Shown here: in pieces, positions 12,136 through 24,765 of the stretch
Position numbering within the stretch: position 1 is the stretch's first letter
How the letters are laid out: every line of letters begins with the position of its first letter
NCBI GenBank assembly: GCA_022605955.1
Contig: JAKCOZ010000003.1
Location: forward strand, 62,149,439-62,213,438
Reading direction: 5' to 3'
Length of the DNA: 64,000 nt
Source of the DNA: Rallus limicola
Lineage: Eukaryota; Chordata; Aves; Gruiformes; Rallidae
Made by a program: the position numbers and the translations under genes
The notes under the pieces: generated by a model
The model's input: the letters and a program-made list of their open reading frames with translations, nothing else
Database searches by the model: none
Told to the model about the DNA's origin: nothing

Positions 12136-13573
12136 CTAAAAAAAGTAGGAGCTTTGCTGTTAAATCAGTTTCCAAGATCCCTTACTATTGATACATACAA
12201 ACTAACATCTCTCACCTATGCCTGAAACCCACCTGAATGCAAAGTCATGTGGGAAGGACATCAGACATGGTCACAGGACCAAATGGTGTGCCTACATATG
12301 AACATTCCTTCCTCCGTTGATACATCATCCCCAGGACATGGGGGGAAATTACTTATTCAGAAAAAACTACTGTTTGGCTTTTTTTTTTTTACCTGTGAGA
12401 GAGACTTGAGAAGCCTTGGAGGACAAGTATGGAGGAAAAAAGAACCTTGTGGAACCCTTTTTTCATTGGGCTAGGATTTCATTAGCATTGCAGACATGTA
12501 GGCTGAACCAAGGAAAGGCATTTCAGTTTCTGTATTGGCAATATTTGATATTACAGCCTCCACTGCTGCTCCAAAGAAATGCAGTTCATTAAAGTTTCTG
12601 TAAAGCATCATATCCACTGCCATTACACGTAACTGCACAGTGTACAACCCACTATAGCATTACTTTCTTCTTAAGTGCAACACCACCTGCTTGTTTGGCA
12701 CAGAAGCTTTCTTTTTGCCAAAACTTTCCATTTTCTTTTCTATTTACTTTCACCTTTCCTGTGGATTGCCTGAAATTAGCTCTTCCTGTTCCCAATAGGA
12801 TCATATTTCTTTTGTGGTTTGTTTTGTGGGGTTTATTTTTTTTTTTAATTATGTCATGACTGCTTCTGCAATTCTCAGGTTTTTTTGCTTATTTGAAAAA
12901 CAATTTCCAGATACTTCTAAAGGGGAAGAAAAGCTGTTGATATAGATAAGCTCTCCAGAAGTAAAGAAGGAGCTTTACTAATCTAGGAGAACAATGCTCT
13001 CTCTGAGAGTATCCTAACCATCTGTCCAAGAGCTTTTTCTTACTGTCAAATGCCTTCAGGCACACAGTTTACAGGAAACAAATTTACTGCTTTCTGTGCT
13101 TCAAGTACCCATTATACATCCTTTTTCCAGACCAGTCACCTCCTTTTAAAAGTGCTTCATACCTTTCCTAACACTTTGACCAGCCTGCAGGATAAGGACT
13201 TGCTCAATGTGCACCCAGTGATAACACTAACTTCAGAGAACCCTCCTTAGGGGCAATCTGATCCCAAATCAGCATGCAGATAGAGACATCGCTTACCTCA
13301 CATTTATCAGGGCCATGTAGAGAACATCCAAAGGACTAGTAAAGAAACTCATACATCAATAAAACTATTCTGCTGCTTTGTATTTGGATTGTGGAAATAT
13401 TCCTTTTTCACAGGTCTCTCTGTACTTTGGGACCAGGCAGGAGAAACAGCTTCTTTATTTTGCAGAAAGGTGAGATTCCAGTGCTGGCATTACTCTAAAT
13501 TTCTGAACCCAAATAATACTTTAAACATATTTACTGGAAGGCAGGGAAGCTTATTCCTAGACTTCTGGCATCA
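12136..13573. other. DNAI1 long intron, 3' end
   Basis: T-runs at 12380-12390 and 12836-12846. The last bases before 12136 (minus strand) form the acceptor pyrimidine tract. No gene recognised. Confidence 0.6.
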
Positions 13574-14725
13574 ACCACCTCTCTAGGCAGCCATTTCCTG
13601 TGTCTAACCACCCTCTTGGTAAAGAAATGCTTCCTAATGCCCAGCCTGAACATCCCCAAGTGCAGCTTTGAACCATTCCCATGTATCCACCACTGGATCT
13701 GAGGGGGAAGAGCTCAGCACCTCCCTCTGCCCTTCCTCTCCTCATGGAGCTGCAGAGAGCAATGAGATCACCCCCCAGCCTCCTTTTCTTCACAGTAGAC
13801 AAGCCCAGACCTGTCAGCTGCTCCTCACAGGATCACAGAATGACAAAACTGTAGGGGTTGGAAGGCATCTTGACAAACCACCTGCCAAAGCAGGTTCCCC
13901 AGGACAGGTCACACAGGGAGGCATCCAGATGGGGCTGGAATCTCTCCAGAGAAGGAGACTCCACACCCCCCTGGGCAGCCTGTCCCAGGGCTCTGTCACC
14001 CTCACTGTGAACAAGTTCTTCTGCAGATTGGTGTGGAACTTCCTGTGCTCCAACTTGAGGCCATCGCCCCTTGTCCTGTCCCCACACACCAATGAGATGA
14101 GGCTGAACATTTCCCCATGTCCCAAACTTCAGGTATTTATAAACATTGATCAGATCCCCTCTCAGTCTCTTGTCTAAAGGCTGAACAGTCCCAGCTCACT
14201 CAGCCTTTCCTCATAGGGGAGATGCTCCAGGCCATTAATGATCTTTTTAGCCCTGCACTGGACTCACTCCAGGAGATCCCTGTCTGTTTCATACAAGGGA
14301 GCCCAGAACTGGATACAATACTCCAGGTGGGGCCTGAACAGGGCAGAGTAGAGGGGGAAATGTGGGAAGGATGTGCCTTCCAGCCCTCTCACTAGCCTTC
14401 TTGTCTTCATTGGGACACATTCAAGGGCCTTCACATCCTTCTTAAATGGTGGGGCCCAGAAGTGCACAGAGCACCCCAGCTGAGCCCGCACAAATGCTGA
14501 ATACAGCAGGATAATCCCCTCTCTTGACTGGCTGTTTCCTCTGTGTTTGATGCCCTCAGGATGGGGTTTTCCCTCTTGGCTGCCAGGGTACTCTGTTGGC
14601 TCATACTGAGTCTGCTGCCAGCCAGCACCCTCAGACCCTTTCCGCAGGGCTGCTCTCCAGCCACTCCTCTCCCAACCTATACTTGTGCCCTGCATTACTC
14701 CATCCCAGGTGCAGAAACTCTGTCT
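13574..14725 (-). mobile_element. CR1 LINE interrupted by a second CR1
   Basis: This is an antisense CR1 copy in two pieces, 13574-13830 and 14357-14725. The left piece ends 'agctgctcctcacagg'. The right piece resumes 'atgtgccttccagccctctc', which is the continuous CR1 order. Between them sits another CR1 in the same orientation (13831-14356). The host element is therefore older than the insert. Confidence 0.85.
13831..14356 (-). mobile_element. CR1 LINE inserted into another CR1
   Basis: This antisense CR1 begins with its own 3' tail ('atcacagaatgacaaaactg') in the middle of an older CR1. It runs through 'ggcagcctgtcccagggctc' and 'ccccttgtcctgtccccaca' to 'gggcagagtagagggg', where it is 5'-truncated. 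AGGAT flanks both ends and may be a 5-bp target duplication. It resembles the copy at 48248-48540 (shared 'gtaggggttggaagg' and 'ccccaggacaggtcacacag'). Confidence 0.85.
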
Positions 14726-17700
14726 TAGGAGCAGAAGTTCTTAGCCAAGCAATGTCATTGAACTGGCATTAGGTTGAGGTTCAACCATAACTGGGATTAA
14801 TTCCTCCTCTCTGCAGGAGCAAAACCACTTGGGAAGCCTGTGGAGATGACCTACCAGGACTGACTCGCAGCGTAGTGGACTATGAAGTCAAATCATTTAG
14901 ACAGCCTTCGAATTCAACCTGGTTCACACTCTTACTTCTGGAATGTGCTGACCAGCAAAGTGTGTTTCCAAAAAGTCTGCAGTGGACATTCAGTTTCTAT
15001 CTGTTGGCACTGAGCCGAGACACCTGTCCCCAATGCTTCCTCCACCAACTGCAGAGGAGACACCCCTCCAGAGAGTGATTCAGACACCAAAGACCTGAAT
15101 TGCTTTTAAGAGGTTCTGTCTCCACTGATCTGGCAGTACACAAGCCACATTCCTCAATTAGAGCTGATGGAGCAAGCCTTTGTGTAAAATAACTCAGCAG
15201 CTTCAGCAAGTCCACCTGAAGTTTGCCTGGCAGAGGAAGAAACAAGGTCTTGGGAAGAAGCTGCAACAGCGTGAAACACAGGATTCAGTTTGCAGATTAA
15301 AACACCCACATGCAGGTGTACATGTGTCTGTCTGTCTGTTCAGGCTCCTTCTTCTACTAGTAGAGATCAATCAATCAATCCACTTCACTGAGTGTTGAAA
15401 ACTCACTTTAAAGAAGCTCCCTATATCTGCTCTGCTGCTGTACTCTCCAAGCACCCTGACTGCAATGGCCAGCTCTCTACTGACTGTTAAACCCATCTTA
15501 ATCCATGAGCTGACTTCTACTCACTGTCTCCTTTATGTTATGAAATATCGTAGATATGGTTTAAATCATAGATGTCTGAATACTGCAGGTAAGTTTGCAT
15601 AATATGATTGCTGAAGTACAGCCTATTTCTAGTGAAAGGCAAAGTGATGAGAATAATCCACAATTAACAGTGAAGGATGGCACCTAAATCCCACTAAAAC
15701 AATAACCTTCTGAGAGAAGGCATATAAATCCTTTTCAATGAAGTGTGGACTCTCACCCACAGTACTAAACTGTGACATAACATCATGTTCTTTAATAAAT
15801 GTAAAAAAGGGCTTATTTCACTAGTGATGTTCAGTGTTCCAGAATGGCAGGGACAGCACATACCCACAGCAGCATATCTGTGGTACAGCTTTGAAGCGTG
15901 GCCTTTTCAAGAGAAAGCTTTGTGGTTTTCAGTAAAAACCAGCAGAGCACTGCAGTGTGCACCAAATCCCGTGTAGTCAGTCTCTCAAGATGCAGGTAGC
16001 TTACCAAAACAAAGTTAGAAGATCACAGAGCACACACAAAAGCAGAGGGTGCAGACCTGAGAGCTGGCAATGGCTGTGCCACTGCTGGGGGTGAAAGCAG
16101 CAGCTTCAGATCTGAGACAGCCACTCTGCTCCACAAGGATGCACCAGCATGCACTGTAAGACCAGAGAGTATCTGCCCCATGCAGACCCACAAAGTATAA
16201 GCTGGGGTTTTTTTCTGAGATACATACTACAGATACCAGACAGTTATTCTGACAGTGTCAGCAGGAGTTGTTTTTCTACATTACAGGAGGACACAGCAAG
16301 AAGAGGAGAGCGAATGGACTCTTACTGTAATGAGGGAGAGTTTGCATGGACCTGAGCAGAGGTCAAATTTCAGATGCTGACACATAACCAGAGTATGTGG
16401 GAAGACAAGTTTTGCTAACAAAAGATGCAGACAACATGATTACACTGGTCTCAACCTGGAGACATACCTGTAAGCGTGACAATAAGAAATTGGTTTCAAA
16501 CCAATTACTACCACTGTCTAAAACACTCATCTGCATTTATGCTGAAAGCTGGGCACATTCAACTCAAACACTTTCCAGAAAAATACCGATTTAGTAGTAG
16601 CAAAGTACCTCCAAATATCCTAGTGGCATCACCAAATAGTTAATGCAAAACAAAAATCTAAAAACCACCTAAAATCTTCTGTTCTGGGGCTTAACTAAGG
16701 GCCTGTTTTAACAGACTTTCATTTATGTTTTTCCTTAGCTGAATTTAAAAGCAACAGCAAATGTTCAGTTTGCTGTTTTTTTTTCTGGGTTTGGTTTTTT
16801 TTGTTTTGCCTTTTTTTTTTTTTTAATTTGCATCTTTCTGTTTTGACCAAAAAAGCCCCATGAGAAACACATGGGTTTCCTCCAATTCCTCCAGAAAGCT
16901 TAGTGGCTGAATCAGTATGGTAAACATAACAGTATCCTAAAGTTAGAGTCTATGATGCTTGAGGCAGATCCTATATTTGCCTCGTAAATCTCAGTGTGAG
17001 GACACTCCATGCTTATGGGTCATAGTAGAAATTAGTACTACACAAGAAGACAGTGCTGCAGTTTCTTGTATGATACACTGGCCCATTACCTTCTCTTTGG
17101 AGGACTTAAAACCCAAATACTGCAGCCTTGCATCTTAGATCCTGTGATACATGGCTTTCTATAAATCAAGTCCACCAGCTGCTTCTGTGATACAGCTTGG
17201 ACCAAGAAATCGCCATGCTAAAAGGAACCACTGCTGTTTAAAATCGGTCCTTTCTGCCCCAAGACCCCATCTAAATCAGGAAGGAAGATGGAGAAGCATG
17301 GTTATAGACAACTACTTGTTTCTAAGCATCACAGCTGCACAAGCACTTCTACTCTCCTTTCCTAGATATGCCCATGTGCTGATGAGCTTGCTGGCTGTGG
17401 CTGTATCCTTTAGGCTTGGATTTCCCTCAGGTTAAGTGGGTGGCTGTGATTTACACTCTGTTAGGTGATCTCCTCTGAGGAGAAGAGATCAGTTTCAAGA
17501 CCAAAATTTTGGTACCCAAAGAAACAGCACCACTGTTGACTTGCCTTTCAGATATTTAAAATGTAGAAGACAAAAAAAAAAAAAAGGTTATCTGCAGGCC
17601 AGCAAATCTCTCCCAGCAAATTGTTATTATTATCCAGGTCTACAAAACCCTGAGCACAACCTAGGAATTTGCCTGTGCTACAGCCTGCATGGCAAACAGA

Positions 17701-19094
17701 TGACTGAGCAAGTCCCAAATTAATGAATTCTTAATACTTACACTTTTTTTTTTTTTTTTTTTCTATCAGTGAGCAAAACCTGTGCAGCACGGCACTGAGC
17801 ACAGGCTAATCTAACCTGCTGTGAAACATGCTGGGTAAGCTTGCGCTGCTTCAGCAAGACTCTCCTGGCTTATTTAAAGAGCTCTGCCAGCTCCACGCTT
17901 TGCTGCGGCCGCAGAATGGGTCGTTCTGTAAGAAAGCAAATGGCTGGCACTCTGAGCTTAGCTGCATGCCAGCAGTTCAGAAAAAATTATGAAAGAACAA
18001 ATCTTTCCTGGGAGCTCAGAGAGTTTGGGCAGGTGATGAATGTATTTTCAAAGGCTCTTGAGGACTAATAATAATAATAACTAGAAGTTTTATAGCACTT
18101 CGGAGTGCTTTAAGACTGTATCTGCAGAACTGTTCTACAGCCAAGGGAATGAGAAAGGGCAGTGAAGGGGACTGCCAAAGACACTACAACAAGCTGGAAA
18201 AACAGGGTGCAGAACTGGGGTTTTGCAGGGCTTTGCTCAAGGAGGCCCCATCCCAGGATCCCTGAGAAATTTAAACTGGGACCACTGATGCCCATTCTGT
18301 TCCTACTCCCTACAATGCCCATAAGTACTCGAGTATATTGCTGTGTTGATACAAGCCCTGATCACTATGGATCTGGCTGTGACCCGTGCTGTGGGCAGCG
18401 AAAACACTGACACCAAACTTTCAAAACAGCCCTTTCCTGGAAAAGAAAATGTTTTGAAAAGTCATTGCTTTGCAGTTTGAGACCAGAAAGCCCAGCCTCT
18501 TCTATTTCACAGCTCAAAATGTTACTGACATATCCTGTTTTGAGCCTGATAACTTGTTTTTGGCTAGTATATGCATACTTCATTCGAAGCTCTCAAAAGA
18601 CAGAGAAGTCACTGTTTCATTTTGCAGTTAGTTTCAATGTTTAATCACTTTGAGTGATTAAAAAACTGCACCTAATTCTTTACTTGACTTATCTGGCTTC
18701 CCACTGTTAATTCTTATTATGCCTGTCTTGATTGAATGAAGGGTTTCTTTCATATCTGATGCTTTCTCTTCATTAAGATACTTGAAAACTGAACACTAGT
18801 TACCTTTCAGGATAATTCTGATAACCTTCAAAGCCTGAACTCAAAAATCACACTTATTTTCACTGCATAGAGAGACCTGCTCAGCAGAAAGCTGTGAGCC
18901 AACATGAGTTTTCCACACCCGTCCAAGGCACTGCCTTCACAGCTGCAGAGAGAAAGCTGCTCTCAACAGATGTGGAGAAGAGTAGAGTATTAAGAAACTT
19001 TCCACGCATGTGTGGAGGACATCACATGGCAAGAATTTCTGCTAGGACCAGACAAAATTCACTTGCAGTCCAACTTTCAGCTGGATATTGTCCT
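14726..19094. other. DNAI1 long intron, no gene recognised
   Basis: Holds T-runs at about 16777-16825 and 17742-17762, an A-run at 17571-17585, a small GC-rich patch with a NotI-type GCGGCCGC (17905-17912) and an ATA-trinucleotide run near 18067. No repeat family or exon recognised. Confidence 0.5.
18640..18662. repeat. Perfect 10-bp hairpin
   Basis: TTTAATCACT, loop TTG, AGTGATTAAA. No T-run or gene nearby gives it a terminator role. Confidence 0.9.
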
Positions 19095-19740
19095 CACCTT
19101 TAGGCACCTTCTCCAACTATTGAATCTGCTCGAGGCTCTTTACTGAACTACCTACAATTTTTCTGCATGCTTTGGAAAATGTTGGCTCCAGAACCGAGCA
19201 TAATATTCCAGTATCAGACTCACAGTGCTTAAATCATATCTCTGCTGCCACTCAGCACTCTCTGTTTGCACTCCAGGATCATGTTCACCCTCTCTGCCAA
19301 GATACCACACTGGGAACTCAAATATATTGCTTGTCCACAAAAGCCTTCTTTTTTCTTTCTTTTTTTTTTTTTTAAGAGTTGCTGCCTTCAAAAGCACAGC
19401 ACTCCTCCTTGTTTAGAGAGGTATGATGTTGTATTTGGCTGCATTAAAATGCATTTGGTTTGAATAATTCCAGTTTACCACAAGATTAATCACTCTGTAC
19501 GACAGTCCTGTTCCCAGCATGATTTACAACTCCACCTGCCTTTTCATCAGTCACAAATTTCATCTGCTGTGAGTTTATACATCCATACAGAGGACCAGTG
19601 AAAACAATGCCTAGCTCCAGGGCCGCCACAGATCCCACCAGCACCCCCTCTGAGACACAGCTTCAGATGATAATTCTGCCAGCATTTATTTTTTGAAATT
19701 TGTCAGTGGAATTTGAACCCCCCGTGTTGAGATCACCTGT
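19095..19740 (-). mobile_element. Ancient CR1/L3-like LINE fragment
   Basis: On the plus strand the order 'ttccagtatcagactcacag', 'ccaggatcatgttcaccctc', 'ttaaaatgcatttggtttg' and 'cacaaatttcatctgctg' follows the antisense of an old amniote CR1/L3-type element. Decay is heavy and there is no clear tail. A T-run at 19353-19373 interrupts it. The family name is from memory of such elements and the borders are approximate. Confidence 0.5.
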
Positions 19741-22700
19741 GCTGTGCTGAAGTCAGTGAGTATGGGCACTTCTCATCCCAAGGAAATATGAACCCTCTCA
19801 GTCAGCAGTGCTGTAACTGTGAGATCTGTTAGCACTGAGCGAGTTCATCACTTGTAGCTGGAGACAAGTTGTAGATCATTTTATTTTATGAAACAAAATG
19901 ATCTGCAGATTCAGATGGCTGAACGTAAAATTTAACGTTCTGCTTGACACCATTAACTAGCTGGTGGATTAATTCCTGGTACTCCCAGTCAAGCTCATGT
20001 TACTAGCTGGGGCTCTGTTTAGGAAGCACAGAACTTTAAGTTTGGATAGGTGAAGGAAAAGAACTCAGAATTACTAAGTCTTTTGGGCAATTTAGAAAAT
20101 ACAAAATTGACAGGTGACAAGGCAAGCTGTAGTTCATACACTTCGTGGAGCCGTGTCGCAGTCCTAGTGACTGCTGTGGGGCTCTGCACATGTCAGAAGC
20201 AAGACACACGTCTCAGAAACATGAATGGGCAAATACAAACAGCCTTTAGGAAAATGAGCTGTCAGGGATGTTTGCATCTCACTCTAAAATACAGTCTGGC
20301 AAAGTAGTACAAGAGAGACAGCAGTCAACCAGGCCAACAAAACGGAGATGTTTAGGAAATGCCTGGATCAACAGCTGTTTGTCACTGCATGCAAGAGCAA
20401 AGGCTTAGAGGCAGACAAGAACAGGGCAGAATGGCATGAAAAGATGTAGCACCTCCCCCAAACCAGCAGGATGATCTGGCCTGTAGCTCAGCTCTCCCCT
20501 GGTTCACATAAAGGCAAGCAGTTGAGCACTGAAAAAAGGAGAAGGAATATGTGACTGGGCTGAGTTTGCAATGCCATAGGTAAATCCAGAGGATTTTCAT
20601 TATGAACAGACAGGGGCTAGCAGGCACTACAATTCTTCTTAAAATTATCTTCTTTAAATAAGATACTCATAAAGGCTTGATTTTACAGTGCAAGTAGTAA
20701 TTGTGCAACTGCCTGTGCTATAAATGCTAACTTACACTCTGAACATAAATAAGTGGGAGAGTACATATCCTCATTTTGTACAACAAAGGTACAAGAGCAG
20801 CAACAGGGAGATTTGTATTCCAGACCCTGCTGTGCCAAGACCATTCTTCTGCTTGGTACTGCTCGCTGCACTTCTGAGGGTGCACATCACAGATGAAAGA
20901 GGAGAAGGGTGACTGATGTGGGCCATGAAAGTTCCACATATCAGTGATGTCAGAAGCAAGACTCCTGTTGTTTTCTGAATTGCATTTACGTTTGACCCTC
21001 AGCTAGACAGACTAACAATCTCACATAACTCGCTCCCATAGCACCTCAGAAGCCAGGGAGTGGGGGACACTTCCCGGGTCCCACACCCAGGAGGAAGAAC
21101 TTGTCTCCACAGAGCACTCTGGAGCTGGACAGCTGGACAAGTGCTAATCCTCCCATTACACATCTGGCATCAGCCAGCAAAGCAGCTGAGCTTTTGCTCC
21201 TGCCTTTCTTGTTTAGGTCAGCTTAAGCTGCAATCTTGATAGTGTTTCGCTATTTAATACCCGAGGCTGTCTTTCCTCTATCCCTGCTCTAAAAAGCAGG
21301 CATGGTTGATGGGATTTGCAACCAACTAAATATTTAAGAGTGCCATCAAGTGGCCAAGCAGGGGCTTCCAGGAGGCACACACCGTTCAGAAATCCCCAGG
21401 ATCGCCCAACGGAGGGACATCTGTAAATGCCCTGCCTGTGGATTATCACACCAGCTTGCTGTTGGAGCAAACAAAGTGAGACTGCCAGCATCTCAGCAGT
21501 CCTAACCTGAAGAGCTCTGAGAGGGGTGCACACGCTGCAGCAGATGCTTATGTATTTAATAATTACAGGACAGGAGCATTAGAGTTTTGTGATGGTGCTG
21601 CAGCCTCTTGAAAGCAGACAGATGCCTGATGAGATGGACATGTGCAGTCCAGACCATGAAGGGGGCAAATGATACTGCAGCTCTGAGAACCTCTCTGAAG
21701 ACATTTGGCAGAAAACCCAGATTTGACTGAGGAGCAAAGAAGCAGCAAAGTTATACAGACAGGTCAACCTGCAGTTAATTTTTCACAGGCATGTACTTCA
21801 AGAAGCAATGTATATTAAAAGAAGCCATTACAGTTTGGACAGCTGCCCCTGTCCCTCCTTCAGCAGTGGTTACTATCAAATGCTTGAGGAAGTGCATAAA
21901 AACACAGTGATTTTTTTTTTTCTAGAATACTGCCTAGGTGTCTATTAATTTATGGATAACCATCTCCCAGGTCCTCTGCAGCCAGCTACTGGTTATTAAA
22001 TCTGGACAGTATCTTCCTGCATTCCTCTTTGTATAAGGCTCAAATATACACCAGATACTCAGTTCTTCTCACTGTAATTTGGTCTTTTTTTGCTTGCTTT
22101 ATTTTTAGTACATGAAATATTGTGCATTTCAAGCAGATATGTGAAGTGTATGATTAGTGGTTACTGTAAGTGGTTTTTAAGAGCTACTAAAAGTAGATTT
22201 CAGGGAAAAACTATTGGTTTTCTAAAAAAAAACCCAACCTGAATGAAAACAAAAGTAATTTTTCTATTTGTTAACCTCAAAGCCATTTCACAACCTCAGA
22301 TCATGTCCATTGTCTTTTGCCCTTTCACTTGATACCACTGAGAAGGCTCTGGCTCTGTTTTTGTTATTCCTTCCCACATATACTTATATGCATAAGAAGA
22401 AATTTCCACCTTTCTCTATCAGCAGCCAACTTTATAGACTCACAGCTCTGGGAAGCCAACGACTACATAAATCAACCCCAACCATAAGTCTGATCAACAC
22501 CACGGATTCGCTGTGGGAGTTAAAGGGCAGTTTAGCTCCCCATTATCTCCTGTCCCCATCAGCCAGGCTGCTGATGGGCAGTTTGGCTTCCCTCCAGCCT
22601 CTCTGCAGCAAAGGAGAAAGCCTGGGACTGCACAGCACTTAGAAAAATGTGCTGCTTCAGAGATAACTGTCCTCCCTGTGTGTGCCAAGGTGGGGAATAG

Positions 22701-24589
22701 AGTGCATCTGGGCACCTCCACTGTACATGAAAGGGTTGCATCTGGTCCTGGGCAAGACATAGCTGAACTGCCTGGGAAAGTGAATGCAGCAAAACACTCA
22801 AGACACTTCAGAGAGCTAGTGTCTACCATGTTACTACCTGAAAAACAGCTCCCAGTGTTTTTTTCTGGGGTGATCCTGTTCTGAGAACAGCCTTAAAGCT
22901 CAGGCACAAAGATATGGTCATACAGCACCAAGGGGCCCCAGAAGGTTGAATCAAACCTCTCCGAATTTCAAAATTCTTGGCATTCACAATCTGGCATCCA
23001 CAGTACCAGCATCTTGAGAATCTACTGTGCTGGCTTCTCATTTAAAGAACATACCAGCTTATGCAGCTGTCCCTCTATGAAGATCTCTTACACAATGCTG
23101 GACATCACTACATCAGGCACCAGGAGCTAGAATCCCAGTCAGTTCTTATGCCGGCAAGGATCTGATGAGAATAACTCAGGGCTGAGTGAGCTGGCACTAG
23201 CTCTTGGAGCAGCAACTGCTGTCTTTCTTTTATGGCAGGTAAGAGTCTTTCCAACAGCAGTCACTTGCTAAAATTTAGCAATGATCTAAATCCAGCGTGA
23301 TAATGTTGAAAAATTAACGTTGCCTAGATTACTCAGTGCTATGCCAGAGTCAGCCTCACATTCCTCACATGGGAGACTTGTACTCTCCTTATTTTACAGC
23401 CAGGAAAACAGAAGTGTAGAGGAGCTGCTGAAGACACAACTCACAGCTAGTTACATGATATACCACTTAGATTCCTTGCTGATGCAAAGATTTAGGCATC
23501 CTTGAATATTTTTTCCACCTTTCATAGTTGACTTCATCCCACAATACCCTAAGACTCATTTTTATCCTCTGTTACGTATACCACAGCAGTGATTCCCTTG
23601 ACCACAAAATGTGCAGCACTCAAAATAATTTAAAAAAACAAAACCAGATACAAACCCCACCCAACCTCTGCCACAGAACATGCAGAGTTTTTTACACTGC
23701 TTTGGAGTTGGAAGTTTCTAAACACTGAAAGTTTGGTCTGCACTTATTCTTCAGTGGTCAGAATTTTAAACGTATTCCTGACAGAACCTTAACCTGAAGT
23801 GACCTGTAATATGAATCAGTGAAGGTTAACGTTCAGATATTCCTGTGTATATGCTGACAGTTTGGCAGCCTAGCAAATATTACCAAGCATGAAATGGAGA
23901 ACTGAAAACTGTGATTGAGTTCCCTAAGTGGGGATCTGCAGAGAAAAAAGTTGTACTGAAAAATACATGGTTTTGTTTTGCTGCAGCAAAAAAAAACCCC
24001 AAAAGGTAAGCTAAGAAGAGTTGACATCTCACAAGTTTCAACTCTAATGAAAACATTAAATTAGATAGATTTCCTTCAGGTTTTCACTGATCTGCTCTGT
24101 TGAAAATTGATGCTCACCCATCATCAGAACAAAAGACAGAAAAGTCTTTGAAGAAAAAGTCTTTAATGAGGCCTTACACAATTTCTTTGTACCATTCTGC
24201 CCTAGGAATAATGATAAGTCATCTAACTTCAGGAGCTTATGAAGTAACTTACATATTGCTAGAATTAATGATGGAATGAGCCCAACACAGATTTATAAAT
24301 TCTAAGGACAAAGGAGATCGTTGTGATGAATAAATCCTGCAGTTGTTCCTATGCTTAATTACTTCCACCATTAACAATTCAATTCATTTCCAGCTTTCTG
24401 AGATCTCTGAATTCTACTTCCAGTTGCAAGATTCTGTCCTAGATGAAAAAGTAAGATGAAAGCGTTCTGTTTTGTAAGATCTCTCCTTTCTTTCCCTTCA
24501 CGTAACTAATGGACAGTAATTAAATCACTACTTAAACTTCTCCTTAATAAGCTAAGTTGAGCTGTTTAAGTATTTCAATTTAAGGCAGA
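19741..24589. other. DNAI1 long intron, no gene recognised
   Basis: Several medium open frames, including overlapping ones on both strands at 22494-22884, without recognisable domains. No repeat family identified with confidence. Confidence 0.5.
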
Positions 24590-24765
24590 ATTTCCAAGCA
24601 TAAGTGCTACTGTGGCTTGTCTTTGAACCCTTTTCAATTTTAGCATTTTGAAGACTGAATTGTTAATACCTGGGTACAACACCCCAGTAAAGTTCGTACT
24701 GGTGTCATACACATAAAGTAGCATCTCCTTGCTCCTGCTACTCTCTAGTACATGAATGCATACAG
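24590..24765 (-). mobile_element. Ancient CR1/L3-like LINE fragment
   Basis: This is a short antisense match to old CR1-type sequence: 'tctttgaacccttttcaatt', 'acaccccagtaaagttcgta' and 'agcatctccttgctcctgct' in the expected order. It is strongly decayed. Confidence 0.4.

Noticed and set aside
13668..14177. 169-codon plus-strand open frame, the largest after the CR1 frames.
   Set aside because: It is the antisense of two nested CR1 copies, not a gene.
18640..18662. Hairpin considered as a bacterial-type terminator.
   Set aside because: The window is vertebrate DNA, the stem is AT-rich and there is no gene end beside it.
22494..22884. Overlapping open frames on both strands (111 and 123 codons).
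   Set aside because: The region is GC-rich with few stops by composition. Neither protein has a recognisable domain and no splice context supports an exon.
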